From Pseudomonas sp. JUb42 (GTDB taxonomy: Bacteria; Pseudomonadota; Gammaproteobacteria; Pseudomonadales; Pseudomonadaceae): a stretch of 64,000 nucleotides of DNA. Below the pieces are notes generated by a model that saw nothing but the letters and a program-made list of their open reading frames with translations, was not told the origin of the DNA and ran no database searches. Shown in pieces: positions 32,342 to 41,756 of the stretch (within the stretch, counting starts at the first letter, position 1; each line of letters begins with the position of its first letter). A program made the position numbers and the translations under genes. The stretch lies in NCBI RefSeq assembly GCF_024807945.1, contig NZ_JANUFD010000009.1, positions 1 through 64,000 on the forward strand, read 5' to 3'.

Positions 32342-32902
32342 TTACAGACGCTCCGCCATCGCCGCATTGACCTGGCAACGATGGGTCAGCTTCTGCAGGC
32401 GCTTTTCCAGGGCGATGAACACCACGCGATCAACGCGGCCGCTTTCCAGCTCATCCACCAGATCACCGGCAACCTGGCGCAATTCGTAGGCAATCACGAT
32501 GCGGTCGTCATTGAGATCGCGCTTGTGCGATTCGAACAGGCGATGCAAGTAATCCTGCAGCACATTCTGCAAACGATGGCGGTCAGTGGCGCGCAGGTGA
32601 CTGAGGTTAAGACTGATCCGGGCCAGGGCCTCGCTCAACTCACCACACAGGTACTGCATGCGCCGCGCATAACCGACTTCCCGGTCACGCATCTGCTTGT
32701 GCTGGGCTGCCGCGTCCTGCTTTTTCTGAATCGCAGGGATCAGCACGGCCATCATCATCCCGATTACCAGCCCCGTGGCCTGAACCCAGTTGGCCCATTC
32801 CGATGGCCTGGAGAAGGACCCCATGCCCAGCAGAAGTGCAGCCAACGCCACTGCGACGATCACCAGAACGACGTAATCCTTGCTGATAAAACCCTTGGGC
32901 AT
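32342..32902 (-). CDS. Membrane-anchored helical hypothetical protein
   Basis: A 186-residue protein with two N-terminal membrane segments (about 10-30 and 40-60) and a long cytosolic helical region. Start: ATG at 32902, preceded by AAGGAATCATGCA. No enzyme motif or family recognised. Confidence 0.75.
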   Translation of the reverse strand: MPKGFISKDYVVLVIVAVALAALLLGMGSFSRPSEWANWVQATGLVIGMMMAVLIPAIQKKQDAAAQHKQMRDREVGYARRMQYLCGELSEALARISLNLSHLRATDRHRLQNVLQDYLHRLFESHKRDLNDDRIVIAYELRQVAGDLVDELESGRVDRVVFIALEKRLQKLTHRCQVNAAMAERL

Positions 32903-33041
32903 TGCATGATTCCTTAAATCTGTTGAGGCATGGGCAGCGATGCTAATCGGTGCAAGCGTTTGACACCATGAATATTCAAGCTCATTCACGAATGGATGGC
33001 ACGTTTCATGGCGAACATAAAATGACGGCAATAGGCGACTC

Positions 33042-33134
33042 GTTGGAGCGAGGCTTGCCCGCGAAAGCGATGTTTCAGATTAACAAAATGGTGTGAAGTT
33101 ACCGGCCTCTTCGCGAGCGAACCTCGCTCCCACA
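33042..33134. repeat. Paired REP element (type B, one arm diverged)
   Basis: TTGGAGCGAGGCTTGCCCGC at the left; CTTCGCGAGCGAACCTCGCTCCCACA at the right. The right arm has GAGCGAACC in place of the usual GGGCAAGCC. Confidence 0.8.
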
Positions 33135-33248
33135 ATGATCATGCTCCGATGTATGCAGATGAAACCTCCTACAACACCCATCGACATCCAGCCAATTCGG
33201 CATAAAATGCAGCGTTTTTTCTATATTCCTTCTTTTAGTGAGCCACTC

Positions 33249-34184
33249 TTGAACATTCGTCTTCCTGTCCTGGGCCTATTATTTGCACTTAGCGGCCCGC
33301 TCTTCACCTCTGTTGCCAGCGCCAACGATGCTGCTCCCTTCAACCGTGATCCTTCGCAACTGCACCTGGCTTCGGGCAGCGCGATGGTTATCGATCTGCA
33401 AACCGACAAAGTGCTGTACTCCAGCAACCCTGATGTCATCGTGCCCATTGCTTCGGTCACCAAACTGATGACCGCCATGGTGACGCTGGACGCCAAGTTG
33501 CCGATGGACGAGTTCATCCCGGTGGATATTTCCAAGACCGCCGAAATGAAAGGCGTGTTCTCCCGGGTCAAGCTCGGTAGCGAACTGAGTCGCCACGACA
33601 TGCTGCTGATTGCCCTGATGTCTTCGGAAAACCGCGCGGCCGCCACCCTGGCCCACAGTTATCCGGGCGGCTATCAGGCCTTTATTCTGGCTATGAACGC
33701 CAAGGCCAAGGCTTTGGGCATGGCTCACACGGTGTATGTCGAGCCTACCGGCCTGTCGATCTACAACGTCTCGACCGCTCGCGACCTGACCAAACTGGTC
33801 ATCGCGGCACGCAAATACCCGATGCTCAGCGAGCTGAGCACCACCCAGGAAAAGACCGTCACCTTCCGCAAGCCCACCTACAGCCTGGGCTTCAGCAACA
33901 CTGACCACCTGGTGCGCAAGTCCAATTGGGACATCAAGCTGACCAAGACCGGCTTCACCAATCAGGCCGGCCATTGCCTGGTCCTGCTGACCACCATGGC
34001 CAATCGCCCGGTCTCGGTGGTCATTCTTGACGCCTTCGGCAAATACACCCACTTCGCCGACGCCAGCCGTCTGCGCCTATGGCTCGAAACCGGCAAGAGC
34101 GGCGCGGCGCCGGAAGTCGCCCTGCAGTACAAGAAAGAGAAGAACCTGGTGATGAAGCAGAGCGGCCTGCAAGTCAAAGAGTAG
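33249..34184 (+). CDS. pbpG: D-alanyl-D-alanine endopeptidase, penicillin-binding protein 7
   Basis: A 311-residue periplasmic S11-family peptidase that trims peptidoglycan crosslinks. SVTK (Ser69-Lys72), SSEN and KTG (TKTGFT) motifs are all present. The TTG at 33249 gives a proper signal peptide (NIRLPVLGLLFALSG, cleavage after ASA, about 25) and the usual length. An in-frame ATG at 33207 would add 14 unlikely residues; this choice is uncertain. Confidence 0.88.
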   Translation: MNIRLPVLGLLFALSGPLFTSVASANDAAPFNRDPSQLHLASGSAMVIDLQTDKVLYSSNPDVIVPIASVTKLMTAMVTLDAKLPMDEFIPVDISKTAEMKGVFSRVKLGSELSRHDMLLIALMSSENRAAATLAHSYPGGYQAFILAMNAKAKALGMAHTVYVEPTGLSIYNVSTARDLTKLVIAARKYPMLSELSTTQEKTVTFRKPTYSLGFSNTDHLVRKSNWDIKLTKTGFTNQAGHCLVLLTTMANRPVSVVILDAFGKYTHFADASRLRLWLETGKSGAAPEVALQYKKEKNLVMKQSGLQVKE

Positions 34185-34204
34185 GATCGGTAGGGCGGCG
34201 CTCC

Positions 34205-34238
34205 GCTTTAGCCGGGTGAGCATCCTCCCGGCTAAAGC
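34205..34238. terminator. Hairpin GCTTTAGCCGGG/CCCGGCTAAAGC
   Basis: A perfect 12-bp stem with a 10-base loop 20 bp past pbpG. There is no T-run. The sequence resembles another REP class, so it may be repeat and terminator at once. Confidence 0.55.
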
Positions 34239-34379
34239 AGCGCCTGCAGCCACCCGATGACGCCACGCCATATTCATCAGCGACACGTCCTGCAAATTAG
34301 ATGGGCAAATCAGTCCTTTATGAGCTAAACCTGTGACATCGCCCGCACTGTTCGGGGCGTCCTATGGGAGTTCAGGACC

Positions 34380-34838
34380 ATGCTCGTCAAATGGCTGCTG
34401 GCCGCGGTACATCTATTGGCCTTTGGTTTTGCTCTGGCGGCGGTACTGGCCAGAGGTCGGGCACTACGCAGACTAAGAGCCGACGATGCACGCTCCTTTC
34501 GGGATGTGTTCGTGGTCGACAATATCTGGGGACTTTCCGCTGCCCTGCTGCTGATTACCGGGGCCTTTCGGGCCTTTGGCGGCATTGAAAAGGGTTCGTA
34601 CTACTACCTGCATCAACCGCTCTTCCACCTGAAGATTCTCGCCTTCATTCTGATCGTGGCCATCGAAGTGGTGCCCATGTTCGCCCTGATCAAATGGCGC
34701 ATCGCATTCAAGAATCAGATGCCCATCGACACCAGCCGATCCCGGCGCTTTGCCCGGATCAGTCACGCCGAGGCTGCGCTGATGGTGATTATCGTCATTG
34801 CCGCCACCGGTATGGCCCGTGGAGACCTGATCAGCTAA
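34380..34838 (+). CDS. DUF2214 family membrane protein
   Basis: A 152-residue inner-membrane protein with four predicted helices. The second has the family pattern DNIWGLSAALLLITGAFRAF, followed by EKGSYYYLHQPLFHLKI. Function unknown. The ATG at 34380 follows GGGAGTTCAGGACC. A clear terminator lies downstream. Confidence 0.85.
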   Translation: MLVKWLLAAVHLLAFGFALAAVLARGRALRRLRADDARSFRDVFVVDNIWGLSAALLLITGAFRAFGGIEKGSYYYLHQPLFHLKILAFILIVAIEVVPMFALIKWRIAFKNQMPIDTSRSRRFARISHAEAALMVIIVIAATGMARGDLIS

Positions 34839-34871
34839 GCGCTCTGAATCAAGTATTTCACCGGTAAAATA

Positions 34872-34893
34872 GACCGCCCTCGTGGCGGTTTTT
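34872..34893 (+). terminator. Terminator of the DUF2214 gene
   Basis: ACCGCC and GGCGGT form the stem with a CCTCGT-type loop, followed by TTTTTTCG. Confidence 0.85.
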
Positions 34894-34947
34894 TCGTTTG
34901 AATGCGCGGGATTCCGGCCTTCTGCACCGCAAAACGCTTGCACAAAT

Positions 34948-34976
34948 GTTGGAATACCATAATATGACATTCCAAC
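34948..34976. promoter_or_regulatory. Candidate operator GTTGGAAT-N13-ATTCCAAC
   Basis: A perfect 8-bp inverted repeat around a 13-bp A+T-rich spacer, 163 bp upstream of the ABC transporter operon. No regulator gene is adjacent. Confidence 0.5.
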
Positions 34977-35138
34977 GGTTCAGCCATGTTTTTACCGACA
35001 ACGTCCAGCCCCTTGAGCAGACAAGAGACGTGCGGAGGCTAAACCCGCAACAGCCAGATTTCGTTTTACTGCTCTAGCCGGGTGTGCCCGCAAAGAGGCG
35101 CATTCGGACATCCCAGGATTTTCACCGAGGGCAACAGT

Positions 35139-36164
35139 ATGGCAATTGGCAAAGGTATAACAGCAGCGTTGGCAGGTTTGGTTTTCACCTTGAGCAGTGG
35201 CGCGACAATGGCCGCTGACAGCATCAACTTTGTCAGCTGGGGCGGCAGTACCCAGGACGCGCAAAAAGAAGCCTGGGCCAATGTGTTCAGCAAAAGCAGC
35301 GGCATCACTGTGGTACAGGATGGCCCGACCGACTACGGCAAACTCAAGGCCATGGTCGAAAGCGGCAACGTGCAATGGGACGTGGTCGATGTCGAAGCCG
35401 ACTTCGCCCTGCGTGCCGCCAAGGAAGGGTTGCTGGAACCGCTGGACTTCAACACCATCGACCGCACCAAAATCGACCCTCGATTTGTCTCCGACCATGG
35501 CGTCGGCTCCTTCTTCTTCTCTTTTGTCCTGGGCTACAACAAGGACAAGCTCAAAGGTCAGGAACCTGAAACCTGGAGCACCCTCTTCGACACCAAGACC
35601 TACCCCGGCAAACGCGCCCTGTACAAATGGGCCAGCCCCGGCGTACTGGAACTGGCCCTGCTCGCTGATGGCGTAACGCCTGACAAGCTCTACCCCCTGG
35701 ATCTGGACCGCGCCTTCAAGAAGCTCGACACCATCAAGAAAGACATTGTCTGGTGGGGCGGCGGTGCGCAGTCGCAACAATTGCTCGCTTCCGGTGAAGC
35801 ATCTCTGGGGATGTTCTGGAATGGCCGGATCTATGCATTGCAACAGGACGCCGCGCCAGTCGGGGTAAGTTGGAAACAGAATCTGGTCATGGCCGATATG
35901 TTGGTCGTGCCCAAAGGCAGCAAGAACAAAGCCGCAGCCATGAAGTTCCTCGCCAACTCCAGCAGCGACAAAGGCCAGGCTGACTTCTCCAACCTCACCG
36001 CCTATGCGCCGGTCAACGTTGACAGCGTCAAGCGCCTGGATTCATCGCTGGCGTCCAACCTGCCCACCGCGCATGTCGCGGATCAGGTCACCCTGAACTT
36101 CGCTTACTGGGCAGATCACGGTTCCGAAATCGCCACACGGTGGAATGAATGGCTGGTCAAGTGA
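35139..36164 (+). CDS. Polyamine-type ABC transporter substrate-binding protein
   Basis: A 341-residue periplasmic binding protein of the PotD/SpuD class. Signal peptide ALAGLVFTLSSGATMAA (cleavage about 25-27), then INFVSWGGSTQ..., WDVVDVEADFALRAAKEGLL and WWGGGAQSQQLLASGEA typical of the family. The start is the ATG at 35139. It is the first gene of a four-gene operon and overlaps the next gene by 16 bp. The exact ligand (polyamine, opine or other amine) is not determined; the sequence is not identical in style to SpuD/SpuE. Confidence 0.88.
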   Translation: MAIGKGITAALAGLVFTLSSGATMAADSINFVSWGGSTQDAQKEAWANVFSKSSGITVVQDGPTDYGKLKAMVESGNVQWDVVDVEADFALRAAKEGLLEPLDFNTIDRTKIDPRFVSDHGVGSFFFSFVLGYNKDKLKGQEPETWSTLFDTKTYPGKRALYKWASPGVLELALLADGVTPDKLYPLDLDRAFKKLDTIKKDIVWWGGGAQSQQLLASGEASLGMFWNGRIYALQQDAAPVGVSWKQNLVMADMLVVPKGSKNKAAAMKFLANSSSDKGQADFSNLTAYAPVNVDSVKRLDSSLASNLPTAHVADQVTLNFAYWADHGSEIATRWNEWLVK

Positions 36165-37063
36165 GTTCATCGGTTATTGGCTCCCGGCAGGGTGACGCGT
36201 CAAGCGTCACCGCTGCACCGCCAGCCAACGAAAGAAGCCTGCGCTGGCGGGGTTTCAGCAACCTGCTGCCGGCCCTGGCTTTCCTCTCGATCTTTTTCCT
36301 GTTGCCTCTGGTCGCCCTGCTGTTGCGCGGTGTGCTGGAGCCAACGCCCGGCTTTGGCAACTACGCCCAGTTGTTCGCCAATTCGGCCTATGTACGGGTA
36401 CTGGTCAACACCTTTTCAGTGGCCGGGCTGGTCACACTGATCAGCCTGCTGCTGGGTTTCCCCCTGGCCTGGGCGATCACCCTGGTGCCCCGTGGCTGGG
36501 GTCGCTGGCTGCTGAATATCGTCCTGCTGTCGATGTGGACCAGTCTGCTGGCGCGCAGCTATTCCTGGCTGGTGCTGTTGCAGTCTTCCGGGGTGATCAA
36601 CAAGGCGCTGATGGCCATGGGCATCATCGATCAACCGCTGGAAATGGTGCATAACCTCAGTGGCGTGGTGATTGGCATGAGCTACATCATGATCCCGTTC
36701 GTGGTCCTGCCGTTGCAGGCGACCATGGCCGCCATCGACCCCATGGTGTTGCAGGCAGGTTCCATTTGCGGGGCCAGCCAGTGGACCAACTTCTACCGAG
36801 TATTCCTGCCCCTGTGTCGGCCGGGACTGTTTTCCGGCGGGTTGATGGTCTTCGTCATGTCCCTGGGCTACTACGTCACCCCGTCGCTGCTCGGTGGCGC
36901 GCAGAATATGATGCTGCCCGAGTTCATTATCCAGCAGGTGCAATCCTTCCTGAATTGGGGACTGGCCAGCGCCGCAGCTGCCTTGTTGATCGTCATCACC
37001 CTGGTGCTGTTCTACTTCTACCTGAAGCTGCAACCGGAATCCCCGGTCGGCAACGCGAGGTAA
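36149..37063 (+). CDS. ABC transporter permease (PotB-like)
   Basis: A 304-residue inner-membrane permease with six helices and the EAA-type loop (VLQAGSICGASQWTNFYRV). It starts within the end of the binding-protein gene (ATG at 36149; a GTG at 36161 overlapping the stop codon is an alternative), which suggests translational coupling. It pairs with the permease that follows. Confidence 0.88.
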   Translation: MAGQVSSSVIGSRQGDASSVTAAPPANERSLRWRGFSNLLPALAFLSIFFLLPLVALLLRGVLEPTPGFGNYAQLFANSAYVRVLVNTFSVAGLVTLISLLLGFPLAWAITLVPRGWGRWLLNIVLLSMWTSLLARSYSWLVLLQSSGVINKALMAMGIIDQPLEMVHNLSGVVIGMSYIMIPFVVLPLQATMAAIDPMVLQAGSICGASQWTNFYRVFLPLCRPGLFSGGLMVFVMSLGYYVTPSLLGGAQNMMLPEFIIQQVQSFLNWGLASAAAALLIVITLVLFYFYLKLQPESPVGNAR

Positions 37064-37068
37064 TCCCG

Positions 37069-37878
37069 ATGTTATTGACCGCCAATGCCATGGGCAAAGG
37101 TCTGCGTCGCGGGCTGTTCCTGAGCACCGCGCTGATTGCCGCCTTTCTCTTGCTGCCGATCGTGTTCATCGTCCTGCTGTCGTTCGGCTCTTCGCAATGG
37201 CTGGTCTTCCCGCCACCGGGCTGGACGCTGAAATGGTATGTGCAGTTCTTCGCCAATCCGCAGTGGATGGACGCCGCCATGGCCAGCCTCAAGGTCGCCC
37301 TGCTGACCACGGTGTTCGCCCTGCTGCTGGGCCTGCCCACGGCTTTCGCCCTGGTGCGCGGGCGCTTTGCCGGGCGTGACTTTCTGTACGGGTTGTTCAC
37401 CCTGCCGATGATCGTGCCGCTGGTGATCATTGCCGTGGCGGTGTACGCGCTGTTCCTCAAGCTGGGCTACACCGGCACGCTGTTCGCCTTCGTGGTCAGC
37501 CATGTCATCGTCGCCCTGCCCTTTACCGTTATCTCCATCATCAACTCCCTCAAGCTGTTCGATCGCTCGATCGAAGACGCGGCGGTGATCTGCGGCGCCT
37601 CGCGCCTGCAGGCGGTGATCAAAGTGACTTTCCCGGCCATTCGCCCAGGGCTGATTGCCGGTGGCCTGTTCGCTTTCCTCGTGTCGTGGGATGAAGTGGT
37701 CCTCAGCGTGATGATGGCCAGCCCCACCCTGCAAACCCTGCCGGTGAAGATGTGGACCACCCTGCGTCAAGACCTGACCCCGGTGATTGCCGTGGCTTCG
37801 ACCCTGCTGATCGGCCTGTCCCTGGCCGTGATGCTGATCGCCGCGCTGATCAAGCGCCGTAACGAGATACGCGCCTGA
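37069..37878 (+). CDS. ABC transporter permease (PotC-like)
   Basis: A 269-residue second permease, six helices, with the EAA loop SIEDAAVICGASRLQAVIKVT. The ATG at 37069 is 6 bp after the first permease stop; a much longer open frame upstream is a shadow. Confidence 0.88.
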   Translation: MLLTANAMGKGLRRGLFLSTALIAAFLLLPIVFIVLLSFGSSQWLVFPPPGWTLKWYVQFFANPQWMDAAMASLKVALLTTVFALLLGLPTAFALVRGRFAGRDFLYGLFTLPMIVPLVIIAVAVYALFLKLGYTGTLFAFVVSHVIVALPFTVISIINSLKLFDRSIEDAAVICGASRLQAVIKVTFPAIRPGLIAGGLFAFLVSWDEVVLSVMMASPTLQTLPVKMWTTLRQDLTPVIAVASTLLIGLSLAVMLIAALIKRRNEIRA

Positions 37879-37897
37879 GCGCGCAGGAGACTCATCC

Positions 37898-39052
37898 ATG
37901 AAATCCGCTCAATCCGTTTTGTCGTCCGATACCGCCAAACCCCTGGTCAGCCTGCGCCATCTGAGCAAGCATTACGGCAGTTTCAAGGCCGTGGACGATC
38001 TGGCTCTGGACATTCAGGAAGGCGAGTTCCTGACTTTCCTCGGCTCCAGCGGCTCGGGCAAGACCACCACCCTGATGATGCTCGCCGGCTTCGAAACCCC
38101 AAGCGCCGGGGAGATCCAGGTCGAAGGCCGCTCGCTGGTCCAGGTGCCGCCGCACAAACGCAATATCGGCATGGTGTTCCAGCGCTACTCGCTGTTCCCC
38201 CATCTGTCGGTGCGCGACAACATCGGCTTTCCCCTGTCGATCCGTAAACGCGATGCCGCCGAACGCAACAAGCGTGTCGACGAGATGCTCAAGCTGGTGC
38301 AACTGGAAGCCTTCGCCGAGCGCCGTCCCAGCCAGCTCTCCGGCGGCCAGCAACAGCGTGTGGCGATTGCCCGGGCGCTGGTCTACGAGCCCCGCATCCT
38401 GTTGATGGACGAGCCCCTGGGCGCCCTCGATAAAAAGCTGCGCGAAGACTTGCAGGACGAACTGCGCCAGTTGCATCGCCGCCTGGGCATCACCATCGTC
38501 TATGTCACCCACGATCAGGAAGAGGCCATGCGCCTGTCCCAGCGCATCGCCATCTTCAGCCACGGCAAGATCGTCGGCCTGGGCAGCGGCTATGACCTGT
38601 ACCAGAACCCGCCCAATGCCTTCGTCGCCTCGTTCCTGGGCAACTCCAACTTCCTGCGGGTCACCGCGGGCGGGCACGCGGTGGCACGTTTCGAAGGCCG
38701 CGACGTAGCCATGCGCCCGATGCCAGGCGTCAGCCCCGGTACCGACCTGCTGCTGATGATTCGCCCGGAAAAAGCCCAGGTCCTGACCTCTGAAATGGCC
38801 GCCATACAGCCCTTGGAAAACGGCTGGAACGAAGTCAGCGCCCAGGTCGAGGAAGTGGTATTCCTCGGTGAAAGCCAGACCTACAGCGTCAAGACCGCCC
38901 AAGGCTGCACCCTGAGCATCAAGGCCCTTACCAATGGCCAACCGCTACTGCCTGCCGGCAGTGAGGTGCGGGTGCGCTGGGCGGCGGCGGATGCCTGTGT
39001 CTATAGCGAGTGGAATGAAAGTGATCTGAACAAGACCACTGTGGCGGTGTAA
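37898..39052 (+). CDS. ABC transporter ATP-binding protein (PotA-like)
   Basis: A 384-residue cytosolic ATPase. Walker A GSSGSGKTT (about 51-59), signature LSGGQQQR, Walker B ILLMDEPLGALD and switch His (VYVTHDQEEAM) are intact, and a TOBE domain forms the C-terminal 110 residues. It is the last gene of the transporter operon; a REP element follows. Confidence 0.92.
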   Translation: MKSAQSVLSSDTAKPLVSLRHLSKHYGSFKAVDDLALDIQEGEFLTFLGSSGSGKTTTLMMLAGFETPSAGEIQVEGRSLVQVPPHKRNIGMVFQRYSLFPHLSVRDNIGFPLSIRKRDAAERNKRVDEMLKLVQLEAFAERRPSQLSGGQQQRVAIARALVYEPRILLMDEPLGALDKKLREDLQDELRQLHRRLGITIVYVTHDQEEAMRLSQRIAIFSHGKIVGLGSGYDLYQNPPNAFVASFLGNSNFLRVTAGGHAVARFEGRDVAMRPMPGVSPGTDLLLMIRPEKAQVLTSEMAAIQPLENGWNEVSAQVEEVVFLGESQTYSVKTAQGCTLSIKALTNGQPLLPAGSEVRVRWAAADACVYSEWNESDLNKTTVAV

Positions 39053-39090
39053 CAACGACTGATCGCGGTACTGACTCCAGAAGCAAGTAA

Positions 39091-39182
39091 TGTGGGAGCC
39101 AATTCATTCGCGAATGGAGCATTTCAGGCGATAGAGCTTTGTCGACTGTGCAGCCCTTTTCGCGAATGAATTCGCTCCCACA
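39091..39182. repeat. Paired REP element (type A)
   Basis: TGTGGGAGCCAATTCATTCG at the left and CGCGAATGAATTCGCTCCCACA at the right, convergent gene ends on both sides. Confidence 0.85.
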
Positions 39183-39227
39183 ATTCGCCGCCAAAATGCT
39201 GCCCCAGAAGAGGATCCGAACCTGGAG

Positions 39228-39977
39228 CTAGGGCATCGGGCTCATTTCAAAAATCGCGCCTTCAATCCCCAGCACCTCGCGGCTATCGGAATAGATGCCG
39301 ACACCCTTCTCCCAGACCACCTTGATTGTGCCGTCGGCACAGCGGATGCGGTATTTCAGCTCGTAAGGCTGCTGCCGCGACAGCGCGTATTGCACTTCGC
39401 GCCAGACATAATCGGCATCGTCCGGGTGAATCAGGCTGCTGTAGGTGCAGTCGTGGTTGTCCATCAGCCGCTCGGCCGGGTAGCCGGTCAGTTGCTGGCA
39501 ACCGGCACTGACGAATTCCATGGTCCAGTCGCGGTTATTGCGCCCGCGATAAATCAACCCCGGCATGCCGTCGAGCAGGCTGCTGGCGCTGCGCTGGCTG
39601 GCTTGCAGGGCAATCTCGCGACGCTTGTGGGCGGTGACATCATTGACCACCAGATAGAAATGCAGCTCGCGACGCTTCAAGCTGACCTCGAACCAGCGCA
39701 ACTCGCCGGCCGGGTGCACGAAGCGCAAGCGCTGATTGAAGGCAATGGCCGGGCGCAGGCGCAGTTCGTACAAGGCCTGACGCCACAGCGAACGATCTTC
39801 CTGATGCACGTAGTCGATGAGCAGGCGCGTGCCCTGGGGCCGCTCCATCAGTTCGACCCAGGTGCTATTGAAACGAGCGATTTCACCGTTGTCGCGCAAC
39901 TCCAGCAGCGCAATGGGGAAGGCATCCAGTGGCGGATTGGCCAACGGTTCCAGAGCGGCTGCACGATTGTCCATCAT
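39228..39977 (-). CDS. Tandem-PAS signalling protein without output domain
   Basis: A 249-residue cytosolic protein made of two PAS folds: about 15-125 (FPIALLELRDNGEIARFNST) and about 135-245 (PGLIYRGRNNRDWTMEFVSA, then SSLIHPDDADYVWREVQ). It has no kinase, HTH or GGDEF part. The start ATG shares one base with the stop of the NarL-like gene (TGATG), so the two are translationally coupled. It may tune the upstream two-component pair. Confidence 0.85.
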   Translation of the reverse strand: MMDNRAAALEPLANPPLDAFPIALLELRDNGEIARFNSTWVELMERPQGTRLLIDYVHQEDRSLWRQALYELRLRPAIAFNQRLRFVHPAGELRWFEVSLKRRELHFYLVVNDVTAHKRREIALQASQRSASSLLDGMPGLIYRGRNNRDWTMEFVSAGCQQLTGYPAERLMDNHDCTYSSLIHPDDADYVWREVQYALSRQQPYELKYRIRCADGTIKVVWEKGVGIYSDSREVLGIEGAIFEMSPMP

Positions 39978-40627
39978 CAATGCCGCTCCTCTTTGCGCAA
40001 CGACGCCACCTTGTGCACCCACGCCGCCAATTCCAGGCGCGAACGCAGGTTGAGCTTTTGCAACAGGTTCTTCACGTAGATCTTCACCGTGCCGTCGCTG
40101 ATCCCCAGCTCGCGGCCGATCTGCTTGTTGCTCATGCCCGAGGCGATCAGCGCCAGGGTCTGGCTTTCGCGGTCAGTCAGGGTGCTGTCATCGATCTTCG
40201 CAGGCAGCGTCTGAGGCTCGGCCAGCAGCGAGACCAGGGCGTCATCCAGAACGATCGCGCCCTTACTGCAATTGCGCATGTAGGTCAGCAGTGCCTCCGG
40301 TTCGGTTTCCTTGAGCACATAGCCACTGGCCCCCAGGCGCAGGGCCGTGAGCAGTTCGCCGCGATCCATGGAGGCGGTGAGTACGACGATCTGGCAATCC
40401 AGGCCCAGCTGTTTGATTTCATCGAGCACCTGCAAGCCGCTCAGGCCCGGCATATGTAAATCCAGCAGGACCAGTCGCGGCGCCAGGTTCACCGCCAGGT
40501 TGATGCCTTCGCGGCCGCTGGCGGCCTGGCCGATCACATCGAAGTCGTCGCTGGCGTCGAACAGCTGCGCCAGCCCCCGGCGGAACAAGGGATGATCATC
40601 GATCAGCAATAAGCTCGTACTGTTCAT
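39977..40627 (-). CDS. NarL/FixJ-family response regulator
   Basis: A 216-residue regulator: receiver with Asp56 in LLDLHMPGLSGL and Lys in YVLKETEPE, then a LuxR-type HTH (LTDRESQTLALIASGMSNKQ, about 150-205). It overlaps the kinase gene by 32 bp and is coupled to the PAS gene. The look is closest to NarL. The likely targets are the divergent trimethylamine genes, inferred only from position. Confidence 0.92.
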   Translation of the reverse strand: MNSTSLLLIDDHPLFRRGLAQLFDASDDFDVIGQAASGREGINLAVNLAPRLVLLDLHMPGLSGLQVLDEIKQLGLDCQIVVLTASMDRGELLTALRLGASGYVLKETEPEALLTYMRNCSKGAIVLDDALVSLLAEPQTLPAKIDDSTLTDRESQTLALIASGMSNKQIGRELGISDGTVKIYVKNLLQKLNLRSRLELAAWVHKVASLRKEERH

Positions 40628-41756
40628 CGAGGCGCCTCGGCGAGTCTTCGGTGGAAGGAGGGGTAAGGTTCAGCTGCACGCGAGTGCCATGGGGAAGCAC
40701 GGTTTCGATGCTCAACTGCGCACCGATGCTCGCCGCCCGCTCGCGAATGATCGCCAGGCCGTAATGGTTGTCGTCCAGGGAGGCCGGGCTCAGGCCGATG
40801 CCGTCGTCCTCGACGCTGACGGTCAGTTCGCCCTGCAGGCTCTGGCGCAATTCCAGGCGCACATGTCGCGCGTGAGAATGCCGTACCACGTTGGCCAGGG
40901 CCTCGCGGATGATCTGCAACAACTGCAATTCCACTTCCGGCGACAGGGCGTCGTCGGCCAGGCGATTGTCCAGTTCAAAGACGATGATGCAGCGCCGCGA
41001 GAACTCGGCCACCGAGTCGGCCAGGGCCTGACGCAGGGAGCGGCCGTCCATGGTCAGGCGCGCGCTGGTGATCAGCTCGCGCACCTGACGCTGCAACTGG
41101 CTCAGACCGCCACGCAGTTCCGCCAGCAAAGGCGTCAGTTGCTCCGGTTGATTGAGTCGGCCTTGAATCAGGCTGGTCTGGAATGACAGATAGCCGAGCT
41201 GCTGCGCCACCGAATCGTGCAGCTCCCTAGCCAAGGCACCGTGCTGCGAGGTGGCTTCCTTGCGCTGTTGCTCACGCTTGTAGCGCAGCAATTGCACACT
41301 GACACCGACCACCCTGGCGCTGTCTTCAAGCAACTGGCGCAGGGCGCGGCTGGCGGGATACGGGCTGTCGAGCAACAGCACAGCGCCAGCCAGGCTTGGC
41401 TCGTTAGTGACTGCACACAACACCCGGCATTGGCCGCGCCTATGGCAGGCACTACAGGCCCGGGCCAGTTCGCCGAGGGTACCGCTGCGCCACAGGCAAT
41501 CAGCTTCGTCCTCGCAGGCGCTGAGCAATGCGCGCCGCGCCGGGCCGTAATCCTCGCCGGGCACAGCCAGGCCAAGGCGGCAAGCGTTTAGCAGTGCCTC
41601 GAAATGGTCCATGAACTGCGACAAGGCATCGTCCGCGTGCATCTGCCGCAGCGGTAACTCGGCCAACAGGCGACGGATGTCACCGGCCTTGTCCGGGCGC
41701 GTGCGCAGCAACCATCGTCGCCACGCCGTCGGCCTCACTTGCGCTGTCACTGACAT
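40596..41756 (-). CDS. Soluble NarX-like sensor histidine kinase with cysteine cluster
   Basis: A 386-residue HisKA_3 kinase. Phospho-acceptor His180 is in ELHDSVAQQLGYL; the ATPase N box is IIREALANVVRHSHARH and the G box VEDDGIGL. The N-terminal 155 residues resemble the central module of NarX/NarQ, with Cys81, 87, 101, 104, 110 and 114 (CSACHRRGQCRVLC). There is no periplasmic domain or membrane helix, so the signal must be cytosolic, possibly redox or metal via the Cys cluster. Start ATG at 41756 after GGACAGGTGG; the much longer open frame upstream lies over the divergent genes. Confidence 0.88.
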   Translation of the reverse strand: MSVTAQVRPTAWRRWLLRTRPDKAGDIRRLLAELPLRQMHADDALSQFMDHFEALLNACRLGLAVPGEDYGPARRALLSACEDEADCLWRSGTLGELARACSACHRRGQCRVLCAVTNEPSLAGAVLLLDSPYPASRALRQLLEDSARVVGVSVQLLRYKREQQRKEATSQHGALARELHDSVAQQLGYLSFQTSLIQGRLNQPEQLTPLLAELRGGLSQLQRQVRELITSARLTMDGRSLRQALADSVAEFSRRCIIVFELDNRLADDALSPEVELQLLQIIREALANVVRHSHARHVRLELRQSLQGELTVSVEDDGIGLSPASLDDNHYGLAIIRERAASIGAQLSIETVLPHGTRVQLNLTPPSTEDSPRRLDEQYELIADR

